Source: Elusimicrobia bacterium GWB2_63_22
GTDB lineage: Bacteria > Elusimicrobiota > Elusimicrobia > Elusimicrobiales > UBA9959
Length of the DNA stretch: 64,000 nucleotides
Reading direction: 5' to 3'
NCBI GenBank assembly: GCA_001799735.1
Contig: MGUA01000033.1
Coordinates: 23,092-87,091 of the forward strand
The notes under the pieces were generated by a model. That model saw only the letters and a program-made list of their open reading frames with translations, ran no database searches and was not told where the DNA came from. The translations under genes and the position numbers were made by a program. This document shows, in pieces, positions 55,700-63,376 of the stretch; position 1 is the first letter of the stretch, and each line of letters begins with the position of its first letter.

Positions 55700-58099
55700 T
55701 TATTTACGCGGGGCCTGGAACAGGTGCGCCGGCACCCGGGCCTTCACTACGGCCAGATTGCGCCGCGCCTGCTCGAAAGACGGGTCTTTTTCCAGCGCCA
55801 GCTGGTAATTCTCGGCGGCCTCCCGGAATTTGCCCATGGCGTACTGCACGTTTGCCAGGCTGGTATAGGCGTCGGGGGTGGCGTGCAGGTGGTCCTTCTT
55901 GTGGCATTTCAGGGCGTTGATGTTGGCAAGGTACTCCCGCTCGGCGGACTTGAAGTCCTGGCGTATGATGTAGATCTGCGCCTTGCGGTAATAGTTCATC
56001 GCGTAGACAGGGTCAAGGTTCTCGTAGAGGTTCAGGCGCGCCAGGGCCATGTCCAGGAACTCCTGCGCCTCCTTCTGCCGGCCCCGCTGCATCATCTGGT
56101 CGTGCATCTTCATGTAGAGCGTGCCCACCTGGTGGTGCATCTGCACGTAATTGGGCGCTATCCGGCGGACATGCTCGTAGGAGTCCATCGCGCGCTCGTA
56201 GTCGTCGCGCGGCTTGCTGTCGGTATCCCCCCACTCCGGGTGGTAGGATTTATCCATGTTCAGCCTGTCGTTGAACACGTTGCCGGTGAAGTAGTACGGC
56301 ATGATGAAGAACTGGTTGAGCTTGTTGACCTTCTGGTAATAGGTGATGGCGTCTTCCCATTTTCCCTGCTTGGAGAAGAAGATGGCCATGTTGTGGTAGA
56401 CGTCGCCCTTGAACCAGCCCCAGAAGTAATACATCGGAAAAAGCACGACGAGGATCACCACGGGCACCAGCGGGGAAACGGCCTTGAGCATGACCCCGGA
56501 GAACACGTAGACGGTCAGCCCTACGCAGCCCAGCATGAGCAGCCAGGAGATGTACCACTGCAGGATCTCGCCGGAAGCGATGTAGTTGCGCAGCGGCCCC
56601 TGCAGGCCGGAGAACTCGGAGAGCACCAGCCAGGCGGCGTAGCCCACGCCGGCCACGCCGGCGGCGCGCGCCGGCCACAGCAGCCACCCCAGGGCGGAAG
56701 GGACTTCGTCCCCGGCGGCCTTGGCCTGCGGCTGGGCGGTTTCCTTGTAATGCAGCTCCCACAGGGCGTGCCCGCGGGCCAGGTTCACTATCACGCCGGG
56801 CAGCAGGCCCAGGTAGATGCCCGAGGAAACGAAGCGCATGCTGACGTCGGTGAAATTATGGGCGAGCATGCCCAGCAGGGCGGTGAGGTAGCCGAGCAGG
56901 TCGTAGGCCACGGGCGGCGGGCGCGCGCCTTTAAGGTTTTCAGTATGGGCGCTCAGGCCGCGCAGGCCCACCACGGTGACAAAGACGATCATCCACAGGT
57001 ACAGGCCCATGCCGATGAGGCCGTTGTCCATCCACTGCTCGAGGTGTTCCTCCTCGGCGTGGTCGGTCTCGGTGTTATGCTTGCCTTCGATGTGGAAAAT
57101 TTCCGGGCGGCGGTAGGCCGGGTAGATCACCTTGAAGCTGCCGACGCCCAGGCCGGTCAGCGGGCGGGACTCCACCATTTCCCAGGTGGAAAGCCAGGTG
57201 TTTATGCGGAAGCTGTAGGAAAGGGTGTTTCCCAGCAGGTAGATCACAAAGAAGGCGGAAATAGGGATGATAGAGGCGAGCCCGACGAACAGCCCTCTGC
57301 TTATCCTGAGCCGCTCGCGCAGGAAGAAGTAGCCGTAGAAGACCGAGAAGAGGAAGGCCGAGATGCCAAATCCCAGGAAGGCGCCCTTGGTGCCGGTGGC
57401 GTAGAGGCACAGCAGGTCCATAGCGATGAGCGGCAGCAGGATCACCGAGCGGCGCTTGAGGTACTGCGTCACGATGATCGGCAGTATCAGGACGAGGAAA
57501 TTGCCGAAGAAGTTGGGGTTGCCGTAGGTGGAGAACACGCGCGGCCCGAAGGCCCAGCGCCAGATGAACGGGTCCAGACCCGGCCCCTGGTCCTTGGGCG
57601 GGAAGAAGCGGGTGTCGAGGAACTGCACCACGCCGTAAAGGATGGCGATATAGGCCGCGACGATCAGCACCTTGGTCAGGCGATCCACCGCCTCGGTGGT
57701 GAACTCCCGGATGACTATGAGCGTGACCGACATGTACAGCGTGTAGCGCACGAAGTCGTCCACGCTGGGGCCGCGGTACGGGGCGTGGAAGAACGAGACG
57801 ATCACGTAGAGCAGGTAGGCGAAGAACGGCGCCAGGAGGATGAAGTCCTCCTTGCGGAAGGCGCGGCGGCCCTCCATGACCAAGAGCGAGACCCACAGGC
57901 CGAGCATGCCGATGCCCCCCATCTGCAGGAGGGTTATTTTGACCTGGGCGGAATCGTAGGTGCGCAGGTAGAAGGTGTCGGAGATGAGCAGGTAGAGCAG
58001 CGGCAGCCACCACCAGATGGCTTTGCGGGCGAAGCTTACCCCGGGCGCGAAATTAATATCGTCGAACTCGTTGAGGACCGGAGTGTTTTTTTTGGCCAT
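55700..58099 (-). CDS. O-antigen ligase-like protein with TPR tail (B)
   Basis: This 799-residue paralogue has the same plan as the downstream gene A: about twelve helices, STYGNPNFFGNFLVLILP, SRPLTGLGVGSFKVIYPAYR, and the periplasmic loop TDHAEEEHLEQWMDNGLIGM, then TPR repeats (YTSLANVQYAMGKFREAAEN). The tandem pair suggests duplication with divergence toward different acceptors. The catalytic-loop His is retained in HAEEEHLEQW. Confidence 0.87.
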   Translation of the reverse strand: MAKKNTPVLNEFDDINFAPGVSFARKAIWWWLPLLYLLISDTFYLRTYDSAQVKITLLQMGGIGMLGLWVSLLVMEGRRAFRKEDFILLAPFFAYLLYVIVSFFHAPYRGPSVDDFVRYTLYMSVTLIVIREFTTEAVDRLTKVLIVAAYIAILYGVVQFLDTRFFPPKDQGPGLDPFIWRWAFGPRVFSTYGNPNFFGNFLVLILPIIVTQYLKRRSVILLPLIAMDLLCLYATGTKGAFLGFGISAFLFSVFYGYFFLRERLRISRGLFVGLASIIPISAFFVIYLLGNTLSYSFRINTWLSTWEMVESRPLTGLGVGSFKVIYPAYRRPEIFHIEGKHNTETDHAEEEHLEQWMDNGLIGMGLYLWMIVFVTVVGLRGLSAHTENLKGARPPPVAYDLLGYLTALLGMLAHNFTDVSMRFVSSGIYLGLLPGVIVNLARGHALWELHYKETAQPQAKAAGDEVPSALGWLLWPARAAGVAGVGYAAWLVLSEFSGLQGPLRNYIASGEILQWYISWLLMLGCVGLTVYVFSGVMLKAVSPLVPVVILVVLFPMYYFWGWFKGDVYHNMAIFFSKQGKWEDAITYYQKVNKLNQFFIMPYYFTGNVFNDRLNMDKSYHPEWGDTDSKPRDDYERAMDSYEHVRRIAPNYVQMHHQVGTLYMKMHDQMMQRGRQKEAQEFLDMALARLNLYENLDPVYAMNYYRKAQIYIIRQDFKSAEREYLANINALKCHKKDHLHATPDAYTSLANVQYAMGKFREAAENYQLALEKDPSFEQARRNLAVVKARVPAHLFQAPRK

Positions 58100-58156
58100 G
58101 ATTTGCCGAGGAACCGCGGTGGGAACTGCAACGGACCCCTGTATCCGTAAAAAATT
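58100..58156 (-). other. Leader of O-antigen ligase-like gene B
   Basis: This short leader contains a stretch GGTTCCTCGGCAAAT on the minus strand that again resembles the tRNA-Thr end CCTCGGC, just before the ATG. No clear Shine-Dalgarno is seen. Transcription may read through from the tRNA promoter at 58384-58379. Confidence 0.3.
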
Positions 58157-58295
58157 TAGCCGAGGATGGGATTTCCGCTACCCCGCCGCTGCCGCGGCTC
58201 CTCCGCGGCCTGCCGCCCTCGCTGACGGCCGCTGCGGCCTTTTCATCCACCGGATGCGCTCGGGTCGGCTTCAAATCCCTTCTTTACAAAATTTT
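58157..58295 (-). repeat. Hairpin-rich element bounded by a tRNA 3'-end duplication
   Basis: The 3' end of tRNA-Thr plus trailer (minus-strand AAATCCCATCCTCGGCTAAA then T-run) is duplicated at 58174-58150. The roughly 120 bases between the copies hold three hairpins: CATCC-GGT-GGATG, GGCCG-CAG-CGGCC and GCCGCGG-AGGAG-CCGCGGC. An outer inverted repeat GGGATTT/AAATCCC closes them. This could be a scar of integration at the tRNA 3' end, or a structured leader element. No integrase is present. Confidence 0.6.
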
Positions 58296-58367
58296 AGCCG
58301 AGGATGGGATTTGAACCCACAACCTATCGCTTACGAAGCGATTGCTCTACCGTTGAGCTACCTCGGC
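58296..58367 (-). tRNA. tRNA-Thr (CGU anticodon)
   Basis: The minus strand folds with acceptor GCCGAGG/CCTCGGC, discriminator T, D-arm TAGCTCAACGGTAGAGC, anticodon stem ATCGC/GCGAT with loop TTCGTAA (anticodon CGT, Thr), and T-arm GTGGG/CCCAT region with TTCAAAT. CCA is not encoded. Confidence 0.95.
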
Positions 58368-58378
58368 AACTAAATATA

Positions 58379-58384
58379 ATTATA
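58379..58384 (-). promoter_or_regulatory. -10 box for tRNA-Thr
   Basis: TATAAT on the minus strand lies 12 bases before the mature tRNA 5' end, so transcription would begin about 5 bases upstream of the tRNA. Confidence 0.6.
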
Positions 58385-58391
58385 TATAAAG

Positions 58392-58422
58392 TTCCGGCGG
58401 AATTAAAAGAGCTCCGCCGAAA
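58392..58422 (-). terminator. Probable terminator of AOR operon
   Basis: On the minus strand CGGCGGA/TCCGCCG pairs (7 bp, extended to 10 bp by weaker pairs) with an 11-base loop, followed by CTTTATATA. The T-run is poor, so termination may be partial and pass into the tRNA-Thr region. Confidence 0.5.
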
Positions 58423-58442
58423 ACCAGGGAGCGGCCCGGGCG

Positions 58443-60326
58443 CTACGCCAGCGTGGTCAGGGTTTCGGAAATGCCTTTGCGGACCTCGAACCAGAAATCC
58501 AGCGCGGCGCCGTGCCGGTCGGCTTCGAAGGCCTTAAGCCACTTCTCCAGTTCCGGGTTCTTGTCCCCTTCCGTGTCGCGCTTGCGTTTGAGGAAGCCCA
58601 CCAGATAATCTATATTGCGCTCGGACTCCCAGAACACCGCCACGTTGCGGCTGTTTATGCGGCCGGCGGTGGCCTTTATCACCTCGAGGAAACGGGCCGA
58701 GTTCCCCCACACGCGCTCCACTATCTCCGGGGCCATCTCCTCGGCCCAGCCGCGGTGGAAGCGGCAGATGCCCAGGTCGTCGATCACCAGCTCCTGTATC
58801 ATCCGGTTGGCGTTCAGGCGGCCCAGCTCGCGCGGCGGCACGAAGTCGAAGCCGTAGTACATGTAGTACTTGCCCATGATGGGCATGGGGCTCAGGGCCC
58901 CGGCGTTCCAGTACTGGTTGGGCACCATCCAGCCGTTGCGGGCGTTGGCCAGGCACACGAAGCGCTTGCCTATCTCCGGGCTCTTCTCGCGCGAGAGGCG
59001 CCGGGCCAGCTTGCGCGCGCCCAGCGACAGGTCCAGCTCGGCGCGGCGCTCCAGGATGGACTCTATCAGCGCTATGCCCAGGTCCGCGTTATGCGCGGAG
59101 TCGGCTATGATGTCGAAGTCGGCGTCGTCCCAGCGCGGCAGGGCGTTAACTCCGAGGTCGGCGGGCTTCAGCAGCCCGTCGTGCAGGCATTCCATCAGCC
59201 AGCCCAGCACCCCGCCCGCGGAGATGGCGTCGAAGCCGGCGCTGTCGGCGGCGTGGTTAAGGCGCTCGGCCGCGCGCTGGTCGAACACGCCGCACAGCGG
59301 CCCCATGGTCTGGTACGGTTCGTAGTCCTTCTTGTACTTGCCGTTGAGCTTCTTGCAGACGGCCGCGCAGGGCTCGCCGCAGGTGCGCTGCTGCTTTTTG
59401 GCGATGGTCTCCTCGTTGAACTGCTTGAGGTAATGGTCGGTGACGCAGCGCTTGTTAAGGGCCGTGCGCTGCTCCTCCCCCCACAGCACGCTGCGGTAGT
59501 TAAAAGCCATCAGCCGGCCGCCCAGGGTGGAATAATTCACGCCGAAGGTGCCGCCGGTGTTGAACTTGGGATCGAAGCGGTACTTGGTGGTGGCCTCGAA
59601 GTCCTTGGCCGCCAGCTGCTTCTCGTAGCGCGCCTTAAACCATTCGTCCGCCACGGTGCGGTCGCGGAAATCCTCGTCGAGGCAGGTGCCGCCGTAGATG
59701 ACGGCGCAGATACCGTGCTCCCTGAAGAGCTTGCTGCCGAAGCCGCCGCGCCCCGCCCAGCAGTCGGCGTGCGTGGTCCGGCCGTCCTGGTAAGGGGCCG
59801 AGGCGATGGCGCCGAAATCAGTCTCGGCCGCGGCGGGCCCGACGGCCAGCACGCGCGGGGTCTGTTTAAATTCCCCCGCCCAACGCCCGAAAACGTAGTC
59901 CATCAGGGCGTACACCCCGCCGCCCTCCCAGATGCGCGCGGCGTCCACCGGGACCAGCTGCACCTGCACCTCTTCGCCGTGTTCGCGGTTAAGCACCAGC
60001 ACGGAGGGCGAGGGCGCGCGACCGTGCAGCGAGACCATACTTATGCCGAGGTCGTCGAAGATGAGCCCCGCGCCGCCCATGGCGGACACATAGAAGCCGC
60101 CCCAGCAGGGCGAGTGGCCGGTGAAGATGAGCCGGTTGGAACCGGGAAAGATGGAACCGGCCAGCAGGCCGGTGCCGAAGTTGAGCACCCCCTGGCGCCC
60201 GGCCTCGCGCCCGGTCAGGTGCAGGCCCAGGTCCACCGGGCCCCAGAAAGGCCCCACCGGGAAGCGCTCTACCCTGTAAAACGACGACGCGGCGTCGACA
60301 TGAAGAACCTTAAGGTGTTTGTCCAT
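58443..60326 (-). CDS. aor: Aldehyde:ferredoxin oxidoreductase (tungsten type)
   Basis: AOR-family enzymes oxidise aldehydes to acids with ferredoxin, using a tungstopterin and one [4Fe-4S] cluster; they are oxygen-sensitive. The 627-residue protein has family motifs TGREAGRQGVLNFGTGLLAG, THADCWAGRGGFGSKLFREH (pterin region), the cluster cysteines TCGEPCAAVCKK with a further Cys downstream, and AGFDAISAGGVLGWLME. Cysteine spacing (C-x3-C-x3-C) differs from the hyperthermophile AOR C-x2-C-x3-C. It sits after a MoaD/ThiS-like carrier and an amino-acid symporter, suggesting oxidation of aldehydes from amino-acid breakdown. Confidence 0.92.
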   Translation of the reverse strand: MDKHLKVLHVDAASSFYRVERFPVGPFWGPVDLGLHLTGREAGRQGVLNFGTGLLAGSIFPGSNRLIFTGHSPCWGGFYVSAMGGAGLIFDDLGISMVSLHGRAPSPSVLVLNREHGEEVQVQLVPVDAARIWEGGGVYALMDYVFGRWAGEFKQTPRVLAVGPAAAETDFGAIASAPYQDGRTTHADCWAGRGGFGSKLFREHGICAVIYGGTCLDEDFRDRTVADEWFKARYEKQLAAKDFEATTKYRFDPKFNTGGTFGVNYSTLGGRLMAFNYRSVLWGEEQRTALNKRCVTDHYLKQFNEETIAKKQQRTCGEPCAAVCKKLNGKYKKDYEPYQTMGPLCGVFDQRAAERLNHAADSAGFDAISAGGVLGWLMECLHDGLLKPADLGVNALPRWDDADFDIIADSAHNADLGIALIESILERRAELDLSLGARKLARRLSREKSPEIGKRFVCLANARNGWMVPNQYWNAGALSPMPIMGKYYMYYGFDFVPPRELGRLNANRMIQELVIDDLGICRFHRGWAEEMAPEIVERVWGNSARFLEVIKATAGRINSRNVAVFWESERNIDYLVGFLKRKRDTEGDKNPELEKWLKAFEADRHGAALDFWFEVRKGISETLTTLA

Positions 60327-60329
60327 AGC

Positions 60330-60527
60330 TCAGCCTCCGCTCAGCAGATTCCACGCCCGCACCCTCGCCCCGTCGGCCAGCACAAGGCTTCGGTACTCGG
60401 GTCTGGGGACGAACTTCCCGTCCACCGTCACAACTACGAGCGCGGGGTCCAGCCCCGCCCCTTCCAGCAGCCCGCCCAGCGTAAGCCCCTCCCGCGCGGG
60501 CACGGGCTTGTCATTAAGGTAGATCAC
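60330..60527 (-). CDS. MoaD/ThiS-like sulphur carrier
   Basis: The 65-residue beta-grasp protein starts with GTG and ends in the diagnostic Gly-Gly (RVRAWNLLSGG). The body IYLNDKPVPAREGLTLGGLL resembles ThiS and MoaD. Such small carriers next to AOR genes are thought to supply sulphur for the tungsten-pterin dithiolene. It ends 3 bases before the aor start. Confidence 0.85.
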   Translation of the reverse strand: MIYLNDKPVPAREGLTLGGLLEGAGLDPALVVVTVDGKFVPRPEYRSLVLADGARVRAWNLLSGG

Positions 60528-60537
60528 GGCGGGCCGC

Positions 60538-60681
60538 TCAGCGGGGGACGTCGTCGTTCTCGACGAAGGAATCGGGCTCCGCCTTGGGTTTGGCCGTGAG
60601 GACTTTCCAGAAGAGATACAGGGTGATAACGGTCACCGTGATCTGCGCGGCCAGCATCATGGTCAGAGCGCTGGTGCTCAT
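60538..60681 (-). CDS. MetS-like small transporter subunit
   Basis: A 47-residue protein starting MSTSALTMMLAAQITVTVIT consists of one membrane helix and a short acidic tail (KPKAEPDSFVENDDVPR). Its ATG overlaps the symporter stop as ATGA (60678-60681). Single-helix partners of this size placed directly after an NSS-family transporter are known as MetS subunits of methionine/alanine importers. The assignment rests on position, size and topology. Confidence 0.78.
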   Translation of the reverse strand: MSTSALTMMLAAQITVTVITLYLFWKVLTAKPKAEPDSFVENDDVPR

Positions 60682-62183
60682 GGCGTCACCTTCCTTTTAT
60701 CAGAGAAATGTACCAGCGCCAGGAGGCCGAGGAACATCCCCAGCATCAGGCCGCGGGCCAGCGCCACCTGGAAGGTCATAGGCTTCATGATGGTGGCCCA
60801 GATGGAGGGCAGGCTGCCGACGAAGACCACCAGCAGTATCACCGGCGTCACGTACTTGATGACATATTTGAACACTATCGGCACCTTGATGTCGGCGCCG
60901 GCGTTGATCTCGGCCCAGCCCTTCTCCATGCCGAACACCCAGGCGAACAGTATCACCTCCGCCAGCGAGAACACCACCAGCGAGATGGTGCCGGCCCAGT
61001 AGTCGAATTCGCCGAAGGCCTCCTGCGACAGCACGCAGGGTATGCCCAGCAGCAGCACGGCCCCGCCGAAGGCGAAGGCCGCCCAGCGGCGGTCCCAGCC
61101 GAAGCGGTCCTCCAGGAAGGCCAGGCCGGGGGTGCCCATGGCCAGCGACGAGGTGATGCCGGCGAAGAACAGCAGGCCGAACCACATGATGCCGGCCGCG
61201 GCCGACAGGAACGGCCCCCACTGCGTGAACAGGTAGGGCAGGGTCTGGAAGCCCAGGCTCAGGCCGCTGCCGGCGGCGGTCATCTGCGCCACTTTATCTA
61301 TGCCCAGGTAGCCTACCGCTATCGGGATGATGATGGCCGAGCCCAGCACCACCTCCACGAATTCGTTCATCCAGCCGGCGCTCATGGCGTTGAGGGCTAT
61401 GTCGTCCTTGGGCTTAACATAGGAAGAATAACAGTGTATGCTGCCCATGCCGAGCGACAGGGTAAAGAAGATCTGCCCGGCCGCGCTGAGCCACACCTTG
61501 GGGGTCCAGATGGTGCTGAAGTCCGGGGTCCACAGGAAGTTCAGACCCAACACCCCGCTGAAGGAGGCGCCCTGTTCCCCCGCCGTCATGGTGACGCCGC
61601 GGATGGCCAGGATCACGCCGAAGAGCAGCAGCAGCGGCATGCCGATCTTGGCGGCCATCTCCACGCCCTTCTGCAGGCCGCGGGAAAGTATATAGGTGTT
61701 AACTCCAACGCAGAGCACCCACATCAGTATGGGCTCGGAAGTCTCCAGGTTAATATAAGAGGTAAAGAATCCGGCCACCTGATCGGCGTTCATGCCCATA
61801 AAATGGCCGGCGGCGCTGTGCCAGGCCCAGGACATGGTCCAGGCCTCTATATAGGTATAGTAGGCGCAGATGCCGAGGTTGGTGAACAGGCCCAGCACGC
61901 CCAGGTACTTCCAGATGGCGCGCTTGTCCAGGGAGCCGAAGATGTAGGGGGTGCTGTGGTTGCCGGTCTTGCCGCCGAAGCGGCCGGTGGCCCATTCCAC
62001 GTAGAGCATGGGCAGGCCCATCAGCAGGAAGCAGACCAGGTAGGGTATGATGAACGCCCCGCCGCCGTTCTGTATGGCCTGCGCCGGGAAGCGCAGAAAA
62101 TTGCCCAGGCCCACGGCGTTGCCGGCCATGGCCAGCACCAGGCCCACGCGCGAGCCCCAGGCTTCTTTGTTTTCCAGAGTCAT
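60678..62183 (-). CDS. Sodium:amino-acid symporter, NSS family
   Basis: The ATG at 62183 gives 501 residues with 11-12 membrane helices and the LeuT-fold hallmark AMAGNAVGLGNFLRFPAQAI followed by NGGGAFIIPYLV. Other NSS features are YVEWATGRFGG near helix 2 and LAMGTPGLAFLEDRFGW. GGAGGA lies about 12 bases before the ATG. With the MetS-like subunit and the AOR, it likely imports a neutral or aromatic amino acid for catabolism; the substrate is not known. Confidence 0.9.
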   Translation of the reverse strand: MTLENKEAWGSRVGLVLAMAGNAVGLGNFLRFPAQAIQNGGGAFIIPYLVCFLLMGLPMLYVEWATGRFGGKTGNHSTPYIFGSLDKRAIWKYLGVLGLFTNLGICAYYTYIEAWTMSWAWHSAAGHFMGMNADQVAGFFTSYINLETSEPILMWVLCVGVNTYILSRGLQKGVEMAAKIGMPLLLLFGVILAIRGVTMTAGEQGASFSGVLGLNFLWTPDFSTIWTPKVWLSAAGQIFFTLSLGMGSIHCYSSYVKPKDDIALNAMSAGWMNEFVEVVLGSAIIIPIAVGYLGIDKVAQMTAAGSGLSLGFQTLPYLFTQWGPFLSAAAGIMWFGLLFFAGITSSLAMGTPGLAFLEDRFGWDRRWAAFAFGGAVLLLGIPCVLSQEAFGEFDYWAGTISLVVFSLAEVILFAWVFGMEKGWAEINAGADIKVPIVFKYVIKYVTPVILLVVFVGSLPSIWATIMKPMTFQVALARGLMLGMFLGLLALVHFSDKRKVTP

Positions 62184-62252
62184 AGTTAAAGCGTTCCTCC
62201 CCAGAGTCCCGCCCGGCGGGAAACCGATATGATACAAAAAACCCGCCCCAAA

Positions 62253-62290
62253 AAAAACAGCCGCGGGGTTTAAGGCCCGCGGCTGTTTTT
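62253..62290 (-). terminator. Strong intrinsic terminator
   Basis: A 15-bp perfect stem (62253-62267 with 62276-62290) and 8-base loop, followed on the minus strand by eight T. It ends transcription of the P-loop gene at 62306-63289 and insulates the symporter operon. Confidence 0.93.
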
Positions 62291-62305
62291 CTTTACGGCC
62301 CCGCT

Positions 62306-63289
62306 TTACTTCTTGGCGGCGGCGGACATGGAGAACAGTTTGTCCGTGGCGCCCTTTATGCCGTTGGTCACGTCGGCGACCATCTTGGGGTCCCAGTCCT
62401 TCTTCTCCACGCGCAGGAAAGAGGTCTTGTCCACGCGGTTGTCGAAGCGGCCTATCGGCAGGTGGAATTTCTGTCCCTGCGCGGTGATGGTGATGGTGCC
62501 GGGCACCTCGGAGTTCTTCTCCAGGTAGTCCATGTCGTCGCAGCCGTAGTCGTTCATCATCACTTCCATCGGCACGCCGTGGTGCAGGATGGAGCCCGGG
62601 TCATTGGGATTGGTGCGGGCGGTGTTCTTGCGGCGGGATTCCTCGGGGGTCACCCAGACGTAGAGGATGACGGCGCGCTTGAGGATTTCGGGGTCCAGCT
62701 CCCGGAGGGAGTACTGGTAGCCCAGCGGGTCCTGCAGCGGATAGGCAGACTTGTCGGGACCGCCGCGGGCGGCCTCTATGACAATGGTCTTGCCCTCGAA
62801 GGAGTCGGGGTAGGCGGCGTGCTTCTCGTCGAGCATCGCCTTGGCCTCGGGCTCCAGAGCGGCGGCCACGGTATCCCAGGTGGCGGCGTCCAGCCCGGCC
62901 AGGCGCGGGGCGATCTTGGCCCGTTCGCCGGCCTTGTCTATGCGGCGCATCAGCAGGTCCGCGGCGGAGGCCACTTTCACAACGTTCTTGGCCATCAGGT
63001 CGTGATAGTCCTCATTGAGCAGGTGGATCAGGGTGCCCCAATCTTTGGTGTCGATGAAAGGCCGGTCGCCGGACTTGAAGAACAGGCGGGCCTTGCCCAG
63101 TTTGACCAGTTCATCGTCGGCGCGGCGCATCATGTGTACGTAGGGAAAATCGTCCAGCTGGAGATTGGCGCCTATGTGGAATTCTTTCTTGAGCCTCTCG
63201 GGCTCTACGTTGGCCAGGAAACGCCTGACCTCGGATTTACCGGAAGCCGGCAGGGCCAGCAGCAGCACTATGTCGAATGTCTCGCTCAT
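62306..63289 (-). CDS. P-loop protein of unknown function
   Basis: The 327-residue protein starts MSETFDIVLLLALPASGKSE, a Walker A (ALPASGKS, about residues 12-19). No clear Walker B is seen, but an acidic QLDDFPYVH near residue 44 could bind metal. Other striking segments are DTKDWGTLIHLLNEDYHDLM, VIEAARGGPDKSAYPLQDPL, VWVTPEESRRKNTARTNPND and YGCDDMDYL. The layout resembles a nucleotide or zeta-toxin-like kinase, but I do not recognise the family. GGAGGA precedes the ATG. It is a single-gene unit with its own strong terminator. Confidence 0.8.
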   Translation of the reverse strand: MSETFDIVLLLALPASGKSEVRRFLANVEPERLKKEFHIGANLQLDDFPYVHMMRRADDELVKLGKARLFFKSGDRPFIDTKDWGTLIHLLNEDYHDLMAKNVVKVASAADLLMRRIDKAGERAKIAPRLAGLDAATWDTVAAALEPEAKAMLDEKHAAYPDSFEGKTIVIEAARGGPDKSAYPLQDPLGYQYSLRELDPEILKRAVILYVWVTPEESRRKNTARTNPNDPGSILHHGVPMEVMMNDYGCDDMDYLEKNSEVPGTITITAQGQKFHLPIGRFDNRVDKTSFLRVEKKDWDPKMVADVTNGIKGATDKLFSMSAAAKK

Positions 63290-63360
63290 TTTTCCTCCTG
63301 ACTATTGTGATGTTTAAATTCTAAACAATATTTGGGGAAAAGTAAACCGGCGGTTTTTTA

Positions 63361-63366
63361 TATAAT
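63361..63366 (+). promoter_or_regulatory. -10 box before terC-like gene
   Basis: TATAAT ends 11 bases before the ATG at 63377 in an AT-rich run. The predicted transcript would carry only a few leader bases and has no Shine-Dalgarno, as for hldA and the first GT9 gene. Confidence 0.5.
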
Positions 63367-63376
63367 CTTCTTATAT

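Noticed and set aside
53007..58150. Two long plus-strand frames opposite the O-antigen-ligase-like genes
   Set aside because: Low-complexity Gly/Arg/Gln-rich translation with no domain; shadows of the membrane protein genes on the minus strand.
58304..58537. Small plus-strand frame beginning GFEPTTYRLRSD
   Set aside because: It is the antisense translation of tRNA-Thr, a well-known annotation artefact.
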